Assembly: GCA_028710485.1 (NCBI GenBank)
Contig: JAQTTZ010000020.1
Span: forward strand, 1-49,071
From: Bacteriovorax sp.
Lineage (GTDB): Bacteria; Bdellovibrionota; Bacteriovoracia; Bacteriovoracales; Bacteriovoracaceae
Direction: 5' to 3'
Length of the DNA stretch: 49,071 nucleotides
The translations under genes were made by a program, and so were the position numbers. Below the pieces are notes generated by a model. That model had not been told where the DNA came from. It made no database searches and saw only the letters and a program-made list of their open reading frames with translations. Shown piece after piece: positions 1 through 8,206 of the stretch (positions within the stretch are counted from its first letter, which is position 1; each line of letters begins with the position of its first letter).

Positions 1-74
1 CGACATGAAAACTCCACTCATTTTGACTTAAGCTCCTAAAAAGATTTAGGAAATTCTAAGTATTTTTTATTGAA

Positions 75-120
75 TAGGACATAATCGCCGTGCAATAAGG
101 GTAGGACATAATCGCTGTGC
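75..120. repeat. Tandem pair of 19-bp direct repeats
   Basis: Two copies of TAGGACATAATCGCYGTGC lie at 75-93 and 102-120, differing at one base, with a 27-bp period. They sit 86 nt and more upstream of the start of the first gene. A period of about 2.5 helical turns and the intergenic position could suit a regulator binding twice, but nothing else identifies them. They could equally be remnants of a dispersed repeat; I saw no further copy in this window. Confidence 0.6.
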
Positions 121-205
121 TAAAACAAGGCTGATCTTTTTACTAAAGTATTAAAGCGTCCCTTCCGAGAAGTCTTCAAACGCTAAATCATTGCAAGGAA
201 GATTT

Positions 206-757
206 ATGAAACTTCTAATATGTTCTCTAATTGTTTCATCTTTATCATTATCTGGTTCACTCATGGCCAGAGAGATTAATCCTACAGAAGATCAAGATGC
301 TGCTCCAATGACCGATCTCATCGCAGAGACAAATTACAGTCAAGATATGAAAGTTACTTATTTAACAAAACTATTAGACCAGCAACAAAAGTCTTACGAT
401 GATAAAATCACATTTCTTGAAACTGAACTCCGTAAAACTAAAGATCGTTTGATTGAAAAATCAATGAACCAGGAAAAGATTGAAGAAGCGATGATAGAAA
501 AATATGGCGCTGAAACAGTTGTCCTAAAAAGAGAGCTGGCCTATAAAACTAAATCACTTCTTGAATTCCAAAGACAAATTGAAAAAATGAAGCCAGCTGA
601 AGATTTAAAAAATATGATCAAACTCAATACCGAACTGGCCAGTGAATTGAGAAGGTCTGAGGATCAAATCGCCATCATGCAATTAAAGCATGTTGAGGGG
701 ATGCCAGGTGCTAACTCTGGAGCTCGACTTCCTGCCAGCGTAAAAGACGAAAAATAA
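206..757 (+). CDS. Exported coiled-coil protein of unknown function
   Basis: A 183-aa protein starting at ATG 206, chosen over a TTG at 191 because the purine-rich AAGGAAG at 195-201 is correctly spaced and the protein then begins directly with a signal peptide (MKLLICSLIVSS...SLMA, cleavage near residue 21). The mature protein is highly charged and heptad-rich from about residue 45 to 155 (K/E/L/Q-rich), so it is probably a helical periplasmic or envelope-attached coiled coil. There are no cysteines or catalytic motifs after the signal. It is monocistronic: a strong terminator follows 28 nt after the stop. I do not recognise the family. The signal peptide and coiled coil are visible; any role is unknown. 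Confidence 0.8.
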   Translation: MKLLICSLIVSSLSLSGSLMAREINPTEDQDAAPMTDLIAETNYSQDMKVTYLTKLLDQQQKSYDDKITFLETELRKTKDRLIEKSMNQEKIEEAMIEKYGAETVVLKRELAYKTKSLLEFQRQIEKMKPAEDLKNMIKLNTELASELRRSEDQIAIMQLKHVEGMPGANSGARLPASVKDEK

Positions 758-785
758 ATAAATAAATAATTATCCAGTACACGCC

Positions 786-818
786 AAAGGCAAGGTTAAG
801 ACGACCTTGCCTTTTTTT
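786..818 (+). terminator. Rho-independent terminator
   Basis: An 11-bp perfect stem (AAAGGCAAGGT at 786-796 pairing with ACCTTGCCTTT at 804-814), a 7-nt loop and a run of seven T (812-818). It lies 28 nt after the stop of the exported coiled-coil gene and ends that transcript. Confidence 0.93.
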
Positions 819-962
819 ATTGCCACTTTTCTCACTATTTTCCAAATCCCACAAAGTCTCAAAAAACACAGCTAAGCCATTATTAATTTTAACAATTCTG
901 CAATTGTCCTCTGTAGTCCATTGTGAATAGCGCTCAATTCTTTAGAATGGACACAAATCAAC

Positions 963-1006
963 TGAGGTTTTGTCTGTAGTACGTCTGCCGTAGAACAAAA
1001 TCCTCA
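963..1006 (+). other. Inverted repeat in the probable 5' leader of the next gene
   Basis: TGAGGTTTTGT at 963-973 pairs with ACAAAATCCTCA at 995-1006 (one bulged T at 1001), and the stem extends inward with CTGT against GTAG-type pairs. It ends 20 nt before ATG 1027, so it probably forms in the mRNA leader or is a protein-binding site. It has no T-tract, so it is not a terminator. Confidence 0.45.
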
Positions 1007-1026
1007 AATCTAAAAAAGAAATCAAT

Positions 1027-1779
1027 ATGAGAACACTCTCGATTATGGCCTTTGCCAGCTTTTTAATTCTCTGGGGGATCTATTCCTACTTAAGAGACGA
1101 CACCATCGTTGAAATTAATAAAATTTCAACCATTAGTAAGCCAGGGCATCGTCTAGCACCTAATGACCCTGACTCTCCCGTCTATCAAAAGAAACGTCGC
1201 GATTTAAATAAAATCGGAAGCGTTATTAACGAGAAAAACGTTGATATCGATTCAGAAACTAAAGACCAGATAAAAGTGGCTAAAAAAGTTTTTGATATCG
1301 CACAGAATTTAAAAGAAAAACAAAATATCTTGGAACAAAGCTATATGGATCGCGCTAGTTCAATTAAAGATATTAAGCGTCTGCAACAAGAAATAGTAGG
1401 TATCAAAAATAAACTAAAGACCGATGCGTCTAATACTGAAAAATGGGATCCTAAGTTTGTTTACTATTTAATGATGCAGGAAAATTACACTTACCAGGAA
1501 ATTAATAATATTAAATCACTAACCGAAAATGGATTGAATACCGAAGAAATTAATTACATCACTGAACTGATAAAAGAAGATTCTTTTACTGATAGAATCA
1601 CTGCGTATAAAGGTCAGGGCGATGTAGGAAGAGCAGTAGCATCTATAAAGAAAAAACCGAAACAAAAAGATGATTTCATCGACGGTCCTGAAGAAGGCGA
1701 AAGCCGCGAGTCGAAACTAATTGAGATGGATTATAATCAGGACAATAAAGAGGAAATGGTCTATGGAAACAATCAATAA
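1027..1779 (+). CDS. Membrane-anchored coiled-coil protein, unknown function
   Basis: A 250-aa protein with an N-terminal hydrophobic segment (residues about 3-22, IMAFASFLILWGIYSYL) that looks like an uncleaved signal anchor, followed by a long charged region. Heptad-like helical stretches run through about residues 75-140 (KVAKKVFDIAQNLKEK...), and the C-terminal 50 residues are acidic and low complexity (DGPEEGESRESK). ATG 1027 follows AAAAAAGAAATC without a strong Shine-Dalgarno. Its last 17 nt overlap the next gene, so the two are probably translated together and may interact. No enzyme motif is visible and I do not recognise the family. A scaffold or envelope-spanning role is only inference. 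Confidence 0.75.
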   Translation: MRTLSIMAFASFLILWGIYSYLRDDTIVEINKISTISKPGHRLAPNDPDSPVYQKKRRDLNKIGSVINEKNVDIDSETKDQIKVAKKVFDIAQNLKEKQNILEQSYMDRASSIKDIKRLQQEIVGIKNKLKTDASNTEKWDPKFVYYLMMQENYTYQEINNIKSLTENGLNTEEINYITELIKEDSFTDRITAYKGQGDVGRAVASIKKKPKQKDDFIDGPEEGESRESKLIEMDYNQDNKEEMVYGNNQ

Positions 1780-2335
1780 TAACAACAACAGCAACAACAA
1801 TCAACGTAACAATAATTACGAGGGTCCTATGTCAACTACCAAAAAGCGCCTACCTATTGTCAGTTTATTTCTCGGAGAGAAAAAGTTTTTGATCAATACT
1901 GATTTCCAAATTCAGTTTATTGCCTCGCTCCTTCTCATCTCAATTGTGTCGATGTCGATCATTTATCTGGCAAATGATTATTTCTTCCACGCTTATATGC
2001 AAAAAGGCCAGCTCTTGAACTTGCCGCCTGATCATCCGTACTTTTTAATGATTCACGAACAGAAAGCATTTATGACGAAAGTTTTTATTGCCGTGGCCTT
2101 AAGTATTTCCAGCGTGGCAATACTTTGGGGATTATTTTACTCTCATAAAATTGCAGGCCCATTATACCGTTTACAACGTTATTTCACTGATGCTGCCATC
2201 GAGAACACGGAATTGAAAAATAAAATCTATTTCCGTGATGATGACTTTTTTCAGGAAGTACCGGACTCTATCAACCGTTATATCGATAGCGTGAACGATA
2301 AAAACCAAACAGTGAAACACGAAAAGGTCGCTTAA
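1763..2335 (+). CDS. Two-TM protein with HAMP-like segment and no output domain
   Basis: Start chosen at ATG 1763 because GAGGAAA lies 6 nt upstream; an alternative ATG at 1829 (MSTTKKR) also has an AGGG in front. From 1763 the protein is 190 aa. It opens with an Asn-rich stretch encoded by AAC/AAT repeats, then has two transmembrane helices (about residues 52-75 and 104-126) separated by a short external loop. After TM2 comes SHKIAGPLYRLQRYF, which has the conserved Pro and helix pattern of the first HAMP helix. The chain ends about 60 residues later with no kinase, cyclase or MCP domain. It overlaps the upstream coiled-coil gene by 17 nt. It may relay conformational changes to a partner; that is inference. 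Confidence 0.75.
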   Translation: METINNNNNSNNNQRNNNYEGPMSTTKKRLPIVSLFLGEKKFLINTDFQIQFIASLLLISIVSMSIIYLANDYFFHAYMQKGQLLNLPPDHPYFLMIHEQKAFMTKVFIAVALSISSVAILWGLFYSHKIAGPLYRLQRYFTDAAIENTELKNKIYFRDDDFFQEVPDSINRYIDSVNDKNQTVKHEKVA

Positions 2336-2337
2336 TC

Positions 2338-2745
2338 TTATTCGCTGAACTCTTGGAAATTTGATTTGATATTTTCTAATTCGACTTGCTCAAAAAGAAC
2401 TTCCGGCGTCGTTCCCCACAAAGCCTGGGGCCACGCCTGATCGTTATCATAACGGGCAATAATGTGAATATGAAGCTGACGAACAATATTTCCAAGAGTT
2501 CCAATATTTATTTTAGTCGGTTTATAAAAGCTTTTTAAAAATTCGGACACGATAGATACTTCTTCCATTAGCATACACTGCTCTTCATGGGTGAGATCAA
2601 CCAACTCAACTGCTCGAAATTTTCTTGGGACAAGAACAAACCAAGGATTTGCTTTATCATTTTTTACATAAAGCTTACTCAACTCCATTTCAGCAATTAA
2701 ATAAGAGTCTTTTTCTAATTCCGGATCAACACTAAACAGATTCAT
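2338..2745 (-). CDS. HIT-family nucleotide hydrolase/transferase
   Basis: A 135-aa protein of the histidine-triad superfamily. The C-terminal half carries N80-I-G...QLHIHIIAR (H92, H94), followed by the WPQALWG segment typical of the diadenosine-polyphosphate-hydrolase-like branch. The third triad position is Ile96, not His; the middle His94, equivalent to the nucleophile of the family, is present. HIT proteins cleave phosphoramidates or dinucleoside polyphosphates in the cytoplasm. Start at ATG 2745 with AAGGATG upstream. It lies 22 nt downstream of pdxH on the same strand and converges on the HAMP-like gene only 2 nt away. Family assignment is firm; the substrate is not known. Confidence 0.87.
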   Translation of the reverse strand: MNLFSVDPELEKDSYLIAEMELSKLYVKNDKANPWFVLVPRKFRAVELVDLTHEEQCMLMEEVSIVSEFLKSFYKPTKINIGTLGNIVRQLHIHIIARYDNDQAWPQALWGTTPEVLFEQVELENIKSNFQEFSE

Positions 2746-2767
2746 ACTTTCATCCTTGAAAATAATA

Positions 2768-3370
2768 TTATGGTTGAAGTCTATCTACTTCCCATTTGTG
2801 ATTTTTTAGTTGATAAAGAAAACGATCATTCAAACGATTGTCTCCGTAAAGAAAAAATTCATACTCGTAGGGCTCAACCAAAAATCCTCCCCAATATTCC
2901 GGAAGAGGGATCGGCTTTCCTTCAAACAAATCGACCGTCGCTTTAAATTTTTCTAACAAAGATGCCTTGTCTTTAATCACTTCACTTTGATGGGAGAGAT
3001 AAGAAGCAATTTGGCTTTCACGGTCGCGAGAATGAAAATAGCTGGCCGAGTCTTCGCGGCTCATTTTAGAAACTTTTCCATGAATGCGAACTTGCTTTTT
3101 AGAAACATGCCAATAAAAACCCAGGGCAATTTCCGGGTTATCGCTTAACTCTTTTGCTTTGGGGCTTAAATAATTTGTATAGAAGATAATTTTATTATCA
3201 GCTATTCCTTTATATAAAAGATAACGGGTATTAGGCCTATTTTTTTCATGATCATAAGTTGAAACGGCCATGGCCAGAGCATTTTGCTCAATATTATTGG
3301 CCTTATCAAACCAGTCTAAAAAACTAGTTAAAGGATTTTCATTCAGTGAATAGTTGAGTAAGTCATCCAT
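2768..3370 (-). CDS. pdxH: Pyridoxamine 5'-phosphate oxidase
   Basis: A 200-aa FMN enzyme that oxidises pyridoxine- or pyridoxamine-5'-phosphate to pyridoxal phosphate, the last step of vitamin B6 biosynthesis and salvage. Family signatures are seen in order: RPNTRYLLYKG (FMN/substrate site), FYTNYLSPKAKEL, ALGFYWHVSKKQVRIHGKV, SYFHSRDRESQI, and the C-terminal EYWGGFLVEPYEYEF and NRLNDR elements. Length is close to the usual 200-220 aa, with a short N-terminus. ATG 3370 is preceded by AAAGGTCG. It probably shares a transcript with the downstream HIT gene. Confidence 0.95.
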   Translation of the reverse strand: MDDLLNYSLNENPLTSFLDWFDKANNIEQNALAMAVSTYDHEKNRPNTRYLLYKGIADNKIIFYTNYLSPKAKELSDNPEIALGFYWHVSKKQVRIHGKVSKMSREDSASYFHSRDRESQIASYLSHQSEVIKDKASLLEKFKATVDLFEGKPIPLPEYWGGFLVEPYEYEFFLYGDNRLNDRFLYQLKNHKWEVDRLQP

Positions 3371-3492
3371 CGCAGCGACCTTTGTTAGGCATATTTTAAT
3401 AAGTGCATATCATCTCTACTATAATTCTATTAGAGCTAACCTTGAAAGAAGAAAATGTGTCGGAAGCAAAATTTTTATAATGCCAGCTGAAG

Positions 3493-4629
3493 CTATTTTC
3501 TAACCAGACACATCAATGTTTCATAGTGTGCGGTATAGGGAAACATATCAAAGATCTGCAGGCTTTGGATCTGATAATGAGCACTCAATTCACTAAAGTC
3601 GCGGGCCATGGTCAAGGCATTACAACTGGAATAATAGATAAATTGAGGAGCGATGCTCTCAATCATTTTTATAATAGCTGAATTAAGACCTCTCCTCGGT
3701 GGATTGACTAAAACCGCTTCAAATTTTTTAGGAAATTTTTTTAAATACTCTTCAACATCCATAGCATAAAAATCAATATTACTTTTATTAATCAGAACCG
3801 ACTTCTTGGCGCAATCAATGGCCTCTTTCGATATTTCCACACCAGTAATATCTGGACAATGCCTGGAAGCATAAAAGGAGAAGGCACCGACACCGCAATA
3901 GAGATCAATTAGGGATAATGGAGCATCCACTAAAACAGAATCAGCGACGGCGCTATAAAGACGCTGAGCAATCTGAGGAGTAACTTGAAAAAAACTTCTC
4001 GCCCCCAACGCCAGTTGAAATTCATCAAATTGATGAATAATCGCCAAATCACTGGTGAGGACAATTTCTTCATCTCCTTCAATAATCGCTTGGTGAATGG
4101 GTTGAATATTGGCGGTAATGACTTTAATTTCCGAAGACATCGCCAGCATTTCCACTGTCGCTTTCTTTAAGCGATCAAGAGACTCTTTTGAGCGCAAAAC
4201 AAAGCGCAGTAAAAACTCTGATGAATCCTTGCTACCACTTTTTGAAAGGAGAAGATATTTCAATTCTCCTGTTTTAGTTTTGAGGTCATAAGGATTAATT
4301 TTATATTTTTTAAGAATTTCTCGCAGCCCTGGCAACAGCAAATTAATTCCGTCAGCATGCAGCGGACAAAGCTCCAACTCCCTTGGAGTTCCATCGCTAT
4401 GATAAAAACCAAAGGTCAATTCGTTTTCTTGAGTAAAAACTGCAAATTTCGCTTTGCTGCGAGACTCGGTTGCCCCGTGAATTAATCCAACTGTCGGTTT
4501 AAGCAAAATATCATTATGAGGAAAGAGTTTTTTAAGTTCGTCTTCTTTTAAAAGCAAAGTGTCCGCATAACTTTTATCCAAAAGATTACAAGAACGACAA
4601 TGAGATTGTAGAAAGTAGGAACATTTCAT
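3493..4629 (-). CDS. rlmC: 23S rRNA (uracil-C5)-methyltransferase, RlmC/RumB type
   Basis: A 378-aa SAM-dependent RNA m5U methyltransferase. The N-terminus has the iron-sulfur cysteines C3, C11 and C14 (MKCSYF...HCRSC), with a fourth in LELCPLH near residue 86. There is no TRAM domain, which points to the RlmC branch (E. coli U747) rather than RlmD. The methyltransferase core shows FFQVTPQIAQRLY, the SAM loop LIDLYCGVGAFSFYAS, VNPPRRGLN, and the nucleophile cysteine in YYSSCNALTMARD near residue 335. Starts at ATG 4629, divergent from the GST-like gene 40 nt away. The exact uridine target is inferred from family. Confidence 0.92.
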   Translation of the reverse strand: MKCSYFLQSHCRSCNLLDKSYADTLLLKEDELKKLFPHNDILLKPTVGLIHGATESRSKAKFAVFTQENELTFGFYHSDGTPRELELCPLHADGINLLLPGLREILKKYKINPYDLKTKTGELKYLLLSKSGSKDSSEFLLRFVLRSKESLDRLKKATVEMLAMSSEIKVITANIQPIHQAIIEGDEEIVLTSDLAIIHQFDEFQLALGARSFFQVTPQIAQRLYSAVADSVLVDAPLSLIDLYCGVGAFSFYASRHCPDITGVEISKEAIDCAKKSVLINKSNIDFYAMDVEEYLKKFPKKFEAVLVNPPRRGLNSAIIKMIESIAPQFIYYSSCNALTMARDFSELSAHYQIQSLQIFDMFPYTAHYETLMCLVRK

Positions 4630-4669
4630 GATAGCTTTTAGTATAACATAAAATATCCTGGAAGATTAT

Positions 4670-5269
4670 ATGAATTATACTTCGAACTATACTTTGATTG
4701 GCTCCCTGACCTCCCCTTATGTCAGAAAAATACGACTCCTTCTTCACGGCACTCCTTATGAATTAAAAGTCGTAAACTATTTGGAAGAAGCAGGAAATGA
4801 GTATTTAAAATCAATAAATCCAGTAAACAAATTGCCCGTATTAATAGATGGCGACAAAACCATCCTTGATTCCAGAATCATTTATTACTATCTGGCCCAT
4901 AAAAATAAGTGGCGCGAATTGACAGTGGATGAAGAAAATATACTCACTGCAATTGACGGGGCGATGGATTCTTCAATCAGCCTCTTCATGTATCGCCGTG
5001 GTGGTCTTGATTTAAATGGAGGCAATACCCATGTCGAAAGACAAAAGGCGCGTATCCCCCATATTATGAACTTCCTTACCCCATGGGTAAAAACGCTTGA
5101 TGAAAAAAATCCAGCTCACTGGAATTTCTTAACCATGAGTTTATATAGTTACCTTTATTGGGGCGAATTCAGGGAAATGCTCAGTTTGGATGGTCATCCC
5201 GATTTAAAAAACTTTTTAGAAAAATTTAAAAATGCACCAGGCGTAGCTGAAACAACAATCCCGGTCTAG
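4670..5269 (+). CDS. Glutathione S-transferase-like protein
   Basis: A 199-aa cytoplasmic GST-fold protein. The thioredoxin-like N-terminal domain (about residues 7-80) shows SLTSPYVRKIRLLL, where the Ser/Thr before SPY is the usual catalytic position, then NPVNKLPVLIDGD with the cis-Pro loop, and the LDSRIIYYYL element (glutathione gamma-glutamyl contact). The all-helical C-terminal domain is present but diverged. GGAAG precedes ATG 4670. Its stop overlaps the stop of the convergent DUF1704 gene in a shared CTAG. These proteins usually conjugate or reduce electrophiles and peroxides; the substrate here is not predictable. Confidence 0.87.
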   Translation: MNYTSNYTLIGSLTSPYVRKIRLLLHGTPYELKVVNYLEEAGNEYLKSINPVNKLPVLIDGDKTILDSRIIYYYLAHKNKWRELTVDEENILTAIDGAMDSSISLFMYRRGGLDLNGGNTHVERQKARIPHIMNFLTPWVKTLDEKNPAHWNFLTMSLYSYLYWGEFREMLSLDGHPDLKNFLEKFKNAPGVAETTIPV

Positions 5270-6552
5270 GCCACTTTTTTATCATTCCCAGTTGATTTAT
5301 TTTGCATAATATCTTCAAGCTTCATCCGATTTAAGAAATTTGAAAATGCCATCCATATCGCAAGTCCGTTGAGATCGCGGATTTGCGGTGGCAGATATTT
5401 AGGAAGGGAGATCACTCCTTCTTGATGATAATTGTACAACACGGGCAAATCTTCCAATGTCGCTTTTCCTGTGAAGAGGAATGGAATGAGATCAGCTCTT
5501 CCCTCTTTAATCGTTGTTCGCATAAAATTATAAATCATCACAAAGCCTTTTAGATAGGCAATGTCTTTGGTAAATGGCGATCCGCCTTCAAGACTGGCCC
5601 CACGAAAAATTCTTCCGGAATTTCTAATGGCCTGTTGATCGGCCTGTCCTTTGTCTCTGAAAAAAGCGATCAGTTCAAGAAGATTGGCTCCTTCTTCGGC
5701 CATTTGGCAAGCAATCAAGCGGTCATTTAAACGCTTGGCCCTTCTAGGGAAAAGGGCAAAATTAAAAAGCTCCATGGTGACGGCCAGACCCTCTTGAGTA
5801 ACAGTAGAGCAAGGAGGTCCTTTCGAAAGCCACTTGGCGTATGGTTGGTTAAGGCCATTTAGAGTTGTTCCCAAATGAACCCAGCCTTCATGTACTTCAA
5901 AGATATCCAAATCGCGTTTAGAGAACATCATGCCTTTTTTAATCTTTATATAATCAGATCCGGCAGAAGCATCAGAGATGATTCCGTCGGAAAGTTTTAT
6001 TTTAATATTTTCGCCTTTAAAAAAACCTTGTAGACGAATGGTTAATTGCTCTACTACAGCTTCAGCTGTCATATTTTTTTCGTAGATTTCACCCAATTGT
6101 GATTCATGTAACGAATCGAGAAGTGTATTCATAATACTGGCAAGATCAGATAATTTTGTTTTACCATCGTTCATCAATTCAGTCGGGCCACCATAGAGTT
6201 TTTTAGAGTAGTCATAAAATTCTGGCTTCCCTCTGTTTACCAACATGCGAACCACGTCTTCATACTGCAGGCAATTGCGGATAAGTATGGCCCCCAGTGG
6301 ATCGTTGGAACCAAGTTCTTTAGTGATCTTTAAACGAAGTTCTCTAAATTCTTGTAACTTTTTATCTGGATCATATTTTAGAGGATGATCGCGGTAATCG
6401 ATTTTGGGCATTTCTTTGAATTTATTTTTAATAATAAAGTCTTCAATCCCATCATTCCATTTTATGGCATCCAGAATTTGGATTGGCTTCTGAGCACTAT
6501 TGAGAAGAAGTGAGAAATCGAGAATGGTATTTTTATATTTTAAATCGCTCAT
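5266..6552 (-). CDS. QEGLA-motif (DUF1704) protein, putative zinc metallopeptidase of the MATCAP fold
   Basis: A 428-aa protein from ATG 6552 (a TTG lies one codon upstream). It contains HEGWVH (residues 221-226, HExxxH) and TQEGLA (252-257), the defining motifs of the family annotated as flavohemoglobin-expression-modulating QEGLA proteins. As I recall, the animal MATCAP tyrosine carboxypeptidases share this DUF1704 domain and use HExxxH plus a downstream Glu to bind zinc; here E254 would fill that role. Length fits bacterial members. It is cytoplasmic, with no signal peptide. It converges on the GST-like gene and diverges from the unknown gene at 6636. The historical name is not evidence of function: peptidase activity is a structural inference. 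Confidence 0.88.
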   Translation of the reverse strand: MSDLKYKNTILDFSLLLNSAQKPIQILDAIKWNDGIEDFIIKNKFKEMPKIDYRDHPLKYDPDKKLQEFRELRLKITKELGSNDPLGAILIRNCLQYEDVVRMLVNRGKPEFYDYSKKLYGGPTELMNDGKTKLSDLASIMNTLLDSLHESQLGEIYEKNMTAEAVVEQLTIRLQGFFKGENIKIKLSDGIISDASAGSDYIKIKKGMMFSKRDLDIFEVHEGWVHLGTTLNGLNQPYAKWLSKGPPCSTVTQEGLAVTMELFNFALFPRRAKRLNDRLIACQMAEEGANLLELIAFFRDKGQADQQAIRNSGRIFRGASLEGGSPFTKDIAYLKGFVMIYNFMRTTIKEGRADLIPFLFTGKATLEDLPVLYNYHQEGVISLPKYLPPQIRDLNGLAIWMAFSNFLNRMKLEDIMQNKSTGNDKKVA

Positions 6553-6635
6553 CAATGTAGACTTATCGTCAAATTAGGCCATAAACTTGAGTTTATTTAT
6601 AGGTTTTATCTCCCCTCAAATTAGCAGCAAACAGA

Positions 6636-7553
6636 ATGAAAAGTAGAAACGGTTCCTATAAGAAAATCCTCATAGATTCTAAGACCTTAAAGGCCCACGG
6701 TCTTGTCTTGCGGGCCAATATCGACGCTCTCAAAAAACTAAGTTTATCGCCCCAAGAATTCATCACTCTTTATTTACTTTTATTCTTAAGAATTAAACAT
6801 CCAAAAAATTGGATTCAGAAAAAATCAAAAAGTCTTATTAATGAAAATGAAAATGAAAATTTTGGACCGGAACTCCTCTCTTATATTCCTGAAAGTTTTG
6901 CTTTAAATGATTGGGAAAAAGAAAAATTAAAAGGCGTGACGGCCTTTACTCTTTTTAGCCTTTATAACCTAAAGGCAATTCCTGAATCGATCAATAGAAC
7001 AATGATTCATTGGTTTTTGGGATACTGGAGCATCGAAATGCTCGAGCATATTCCAACTCCCCGTGAACTTCTGCGCCTGCAAGTCAAAAACACCAGGTGT
7101 ATTACAGTCATCACCGATCCCAATGAAATTGATTCATTCGTTTTAGAGACCCGAGACCCGCTTAGCTTTGTTCTTCATGATCTTATGCATGCCGATCAAT
7201 TTTTTAGCCAGATAGAATCTCAAAAAGGTCAGTTGGGATTTTATCAGCTGATCAATTCAATTTACGATCAACCAGATCTTCGCAATCTTTTAAAAACTGA
7301 TGCCAATTTTAAAAAAGAATTTGAGTATGTGGCCTCCGATATGAATGCCTATGTCATTCATTTATTCAAATGCCTTAAATCTTCGATATCCAGAATAGAT
7401 AAAGAAAAAGTGTTTTTTGATAATCTATTAATATGGTGGAAGATGAACGAAGAAGAAAAAATAGCTTCTCATAAACTCAGCACTCCACATTTTAACCAGC
7501 TGGATGAAATGATTTTAAAAACATTTTTCGAAAATAATCAGGAGATTCTTTAA
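6636..7553 (+). CDS. Unknown protein with an HDxMHADQ motif
   Basis: A 305-aa cytoplasmic protein of a family I do not recognise. The most conserved-looking element is SFVLHDLMHADQFF at about residues 177-190 (H181, D182, H185, D187), in predicted helix, which could bind a metal. The surrounding PRELLRLQVKNTRCITVITDP also looks structured. The N-terminal half is Lys- and Leu-rich with a low-complexity NENENEN stretch. No signal peptide or membrane segment is seen. ATG 6636 lacks a strong Shine-Dalgarno. The stop overlaps the start of the following flavodoxin-fold gene (TAATG), so the two are translationally coupled. It diverges from the QEGLA-motif gene. Confidence 0.75.
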   Translation: MKSRNGSYKKILIDSKTLKAHGLVLRANIDALKKLSLSPQEFITLYLLLFLRIKHPKNWIQKKSKSLINENENENFGPELLSYIPESFALNDWEKEKLKGVTAFTLFSLYNLKAIPESINRTMIHWFLGYWSIEMLEHIPTPRELLRLQVKNTRCITVITDPNEIDSFVLETRDPLSFVLHDLMHADQFFSQIESQKGQLGFYQLINSIYDQPDLRNLLKTDANFKKEFEYVASDMNAYVIHLFKCLKSSISRIDKEKVFFDNLLIWWKMNEEEKIASHKLSTPHFNQLDEMILKTFFENNQEIL

Positions 7554-8143
7554 TGAAGACCGTTAAAAAAAATATTTTAATCATCAATGGAAGCCTTGGT
7601 GGTGCCATTGGAAATACTTCAGTCTTAATTGAGTCGGCCCAAAAATACCTGGGCCAGCACGAGGCCAATATCGATATTTTGCATTTGGAAGAAAATCAAA
7701 ATGACCTAAAAAATAAATTAAGTTGGGCCGATGGATTTATTTTCACCTCTGGTACTTATTGGGACAGCTGGGGAAGTCCGATGCAAAGGTTCCTGGAGAC
7801 TTGTACACAATATGAGGCCAGTGATCTTTTTCTTTATAAACCAGCTAGCGTCATGATCACGATGCACTCGGTAGGTGGCAAAGGCGTTCTCTCGCGCCTT
7901 CAAGGGGTGTTAAACACCATGGGTCTCGCTATTCCTCCGATGAGTGGATTAGTCTATTCCCTGTCTTCTCATTTAGCGTTTAGCTTGAATAAGGATCAGA
8001 CTCCTAGTGATTTTAGTAACGACTTTTGGAGTCTAGAAGATATTGAGATTGTCGTTCATAACTTAATGACAGCTGTTCATCACAAACATGATTTTAAGTG
8101 CTGGCCCGTTGACCGCAAAGATCCACAACGAAGATGGCTTTAG
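7553..8143 (+). CDS. NAD(P)H-dependent FMN reductase/flavodoxin-fold oxidoreductase
   Basis: A 196-aa protein with the FMN phosphate loop near its N-terminus (ILIINGSLGGAIGNTSVLI), the WADGFIFTSGTYWDSWGSPMQRFLE segment that in this family contacts the flavin ring, and MITMHSVGGKGVLSRLQGVLNTMG, typical of the NADPH-dependent FMN reductase family (PF03358-like). It is a soluble quinone, azo or metal reductase by family; the physiological acceptor is not known. Its start overlaps the stop of the unknown HDxMHADQ gene by one base, so the two are expressed as a unit. Confidence 0.87.
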   Translation: MKTVKKNILIINGSLGGAIGNTSVLIESAQKYLGQHEANIDILHLEENQNDLKNKLSWADGFIFTSGTYWDSWGSPMQRFLETCTQYEASDLFLYKPASVMITMHSVGGKGVLSRLQGVLNTMGLAIPPMSGLVYSLSSHLAFSLNKDQTPSDFSNDFWSLEDIEIVVHNLMTAVHHKHDFKCWPVDRKDPQRRWL

Positions 8144-8206
8144 AGTTGACGACTAAGCTAATATTGATTTTAAATAACTAAAAAGACCTAATCAAGCGGA
8201 GCTCAT

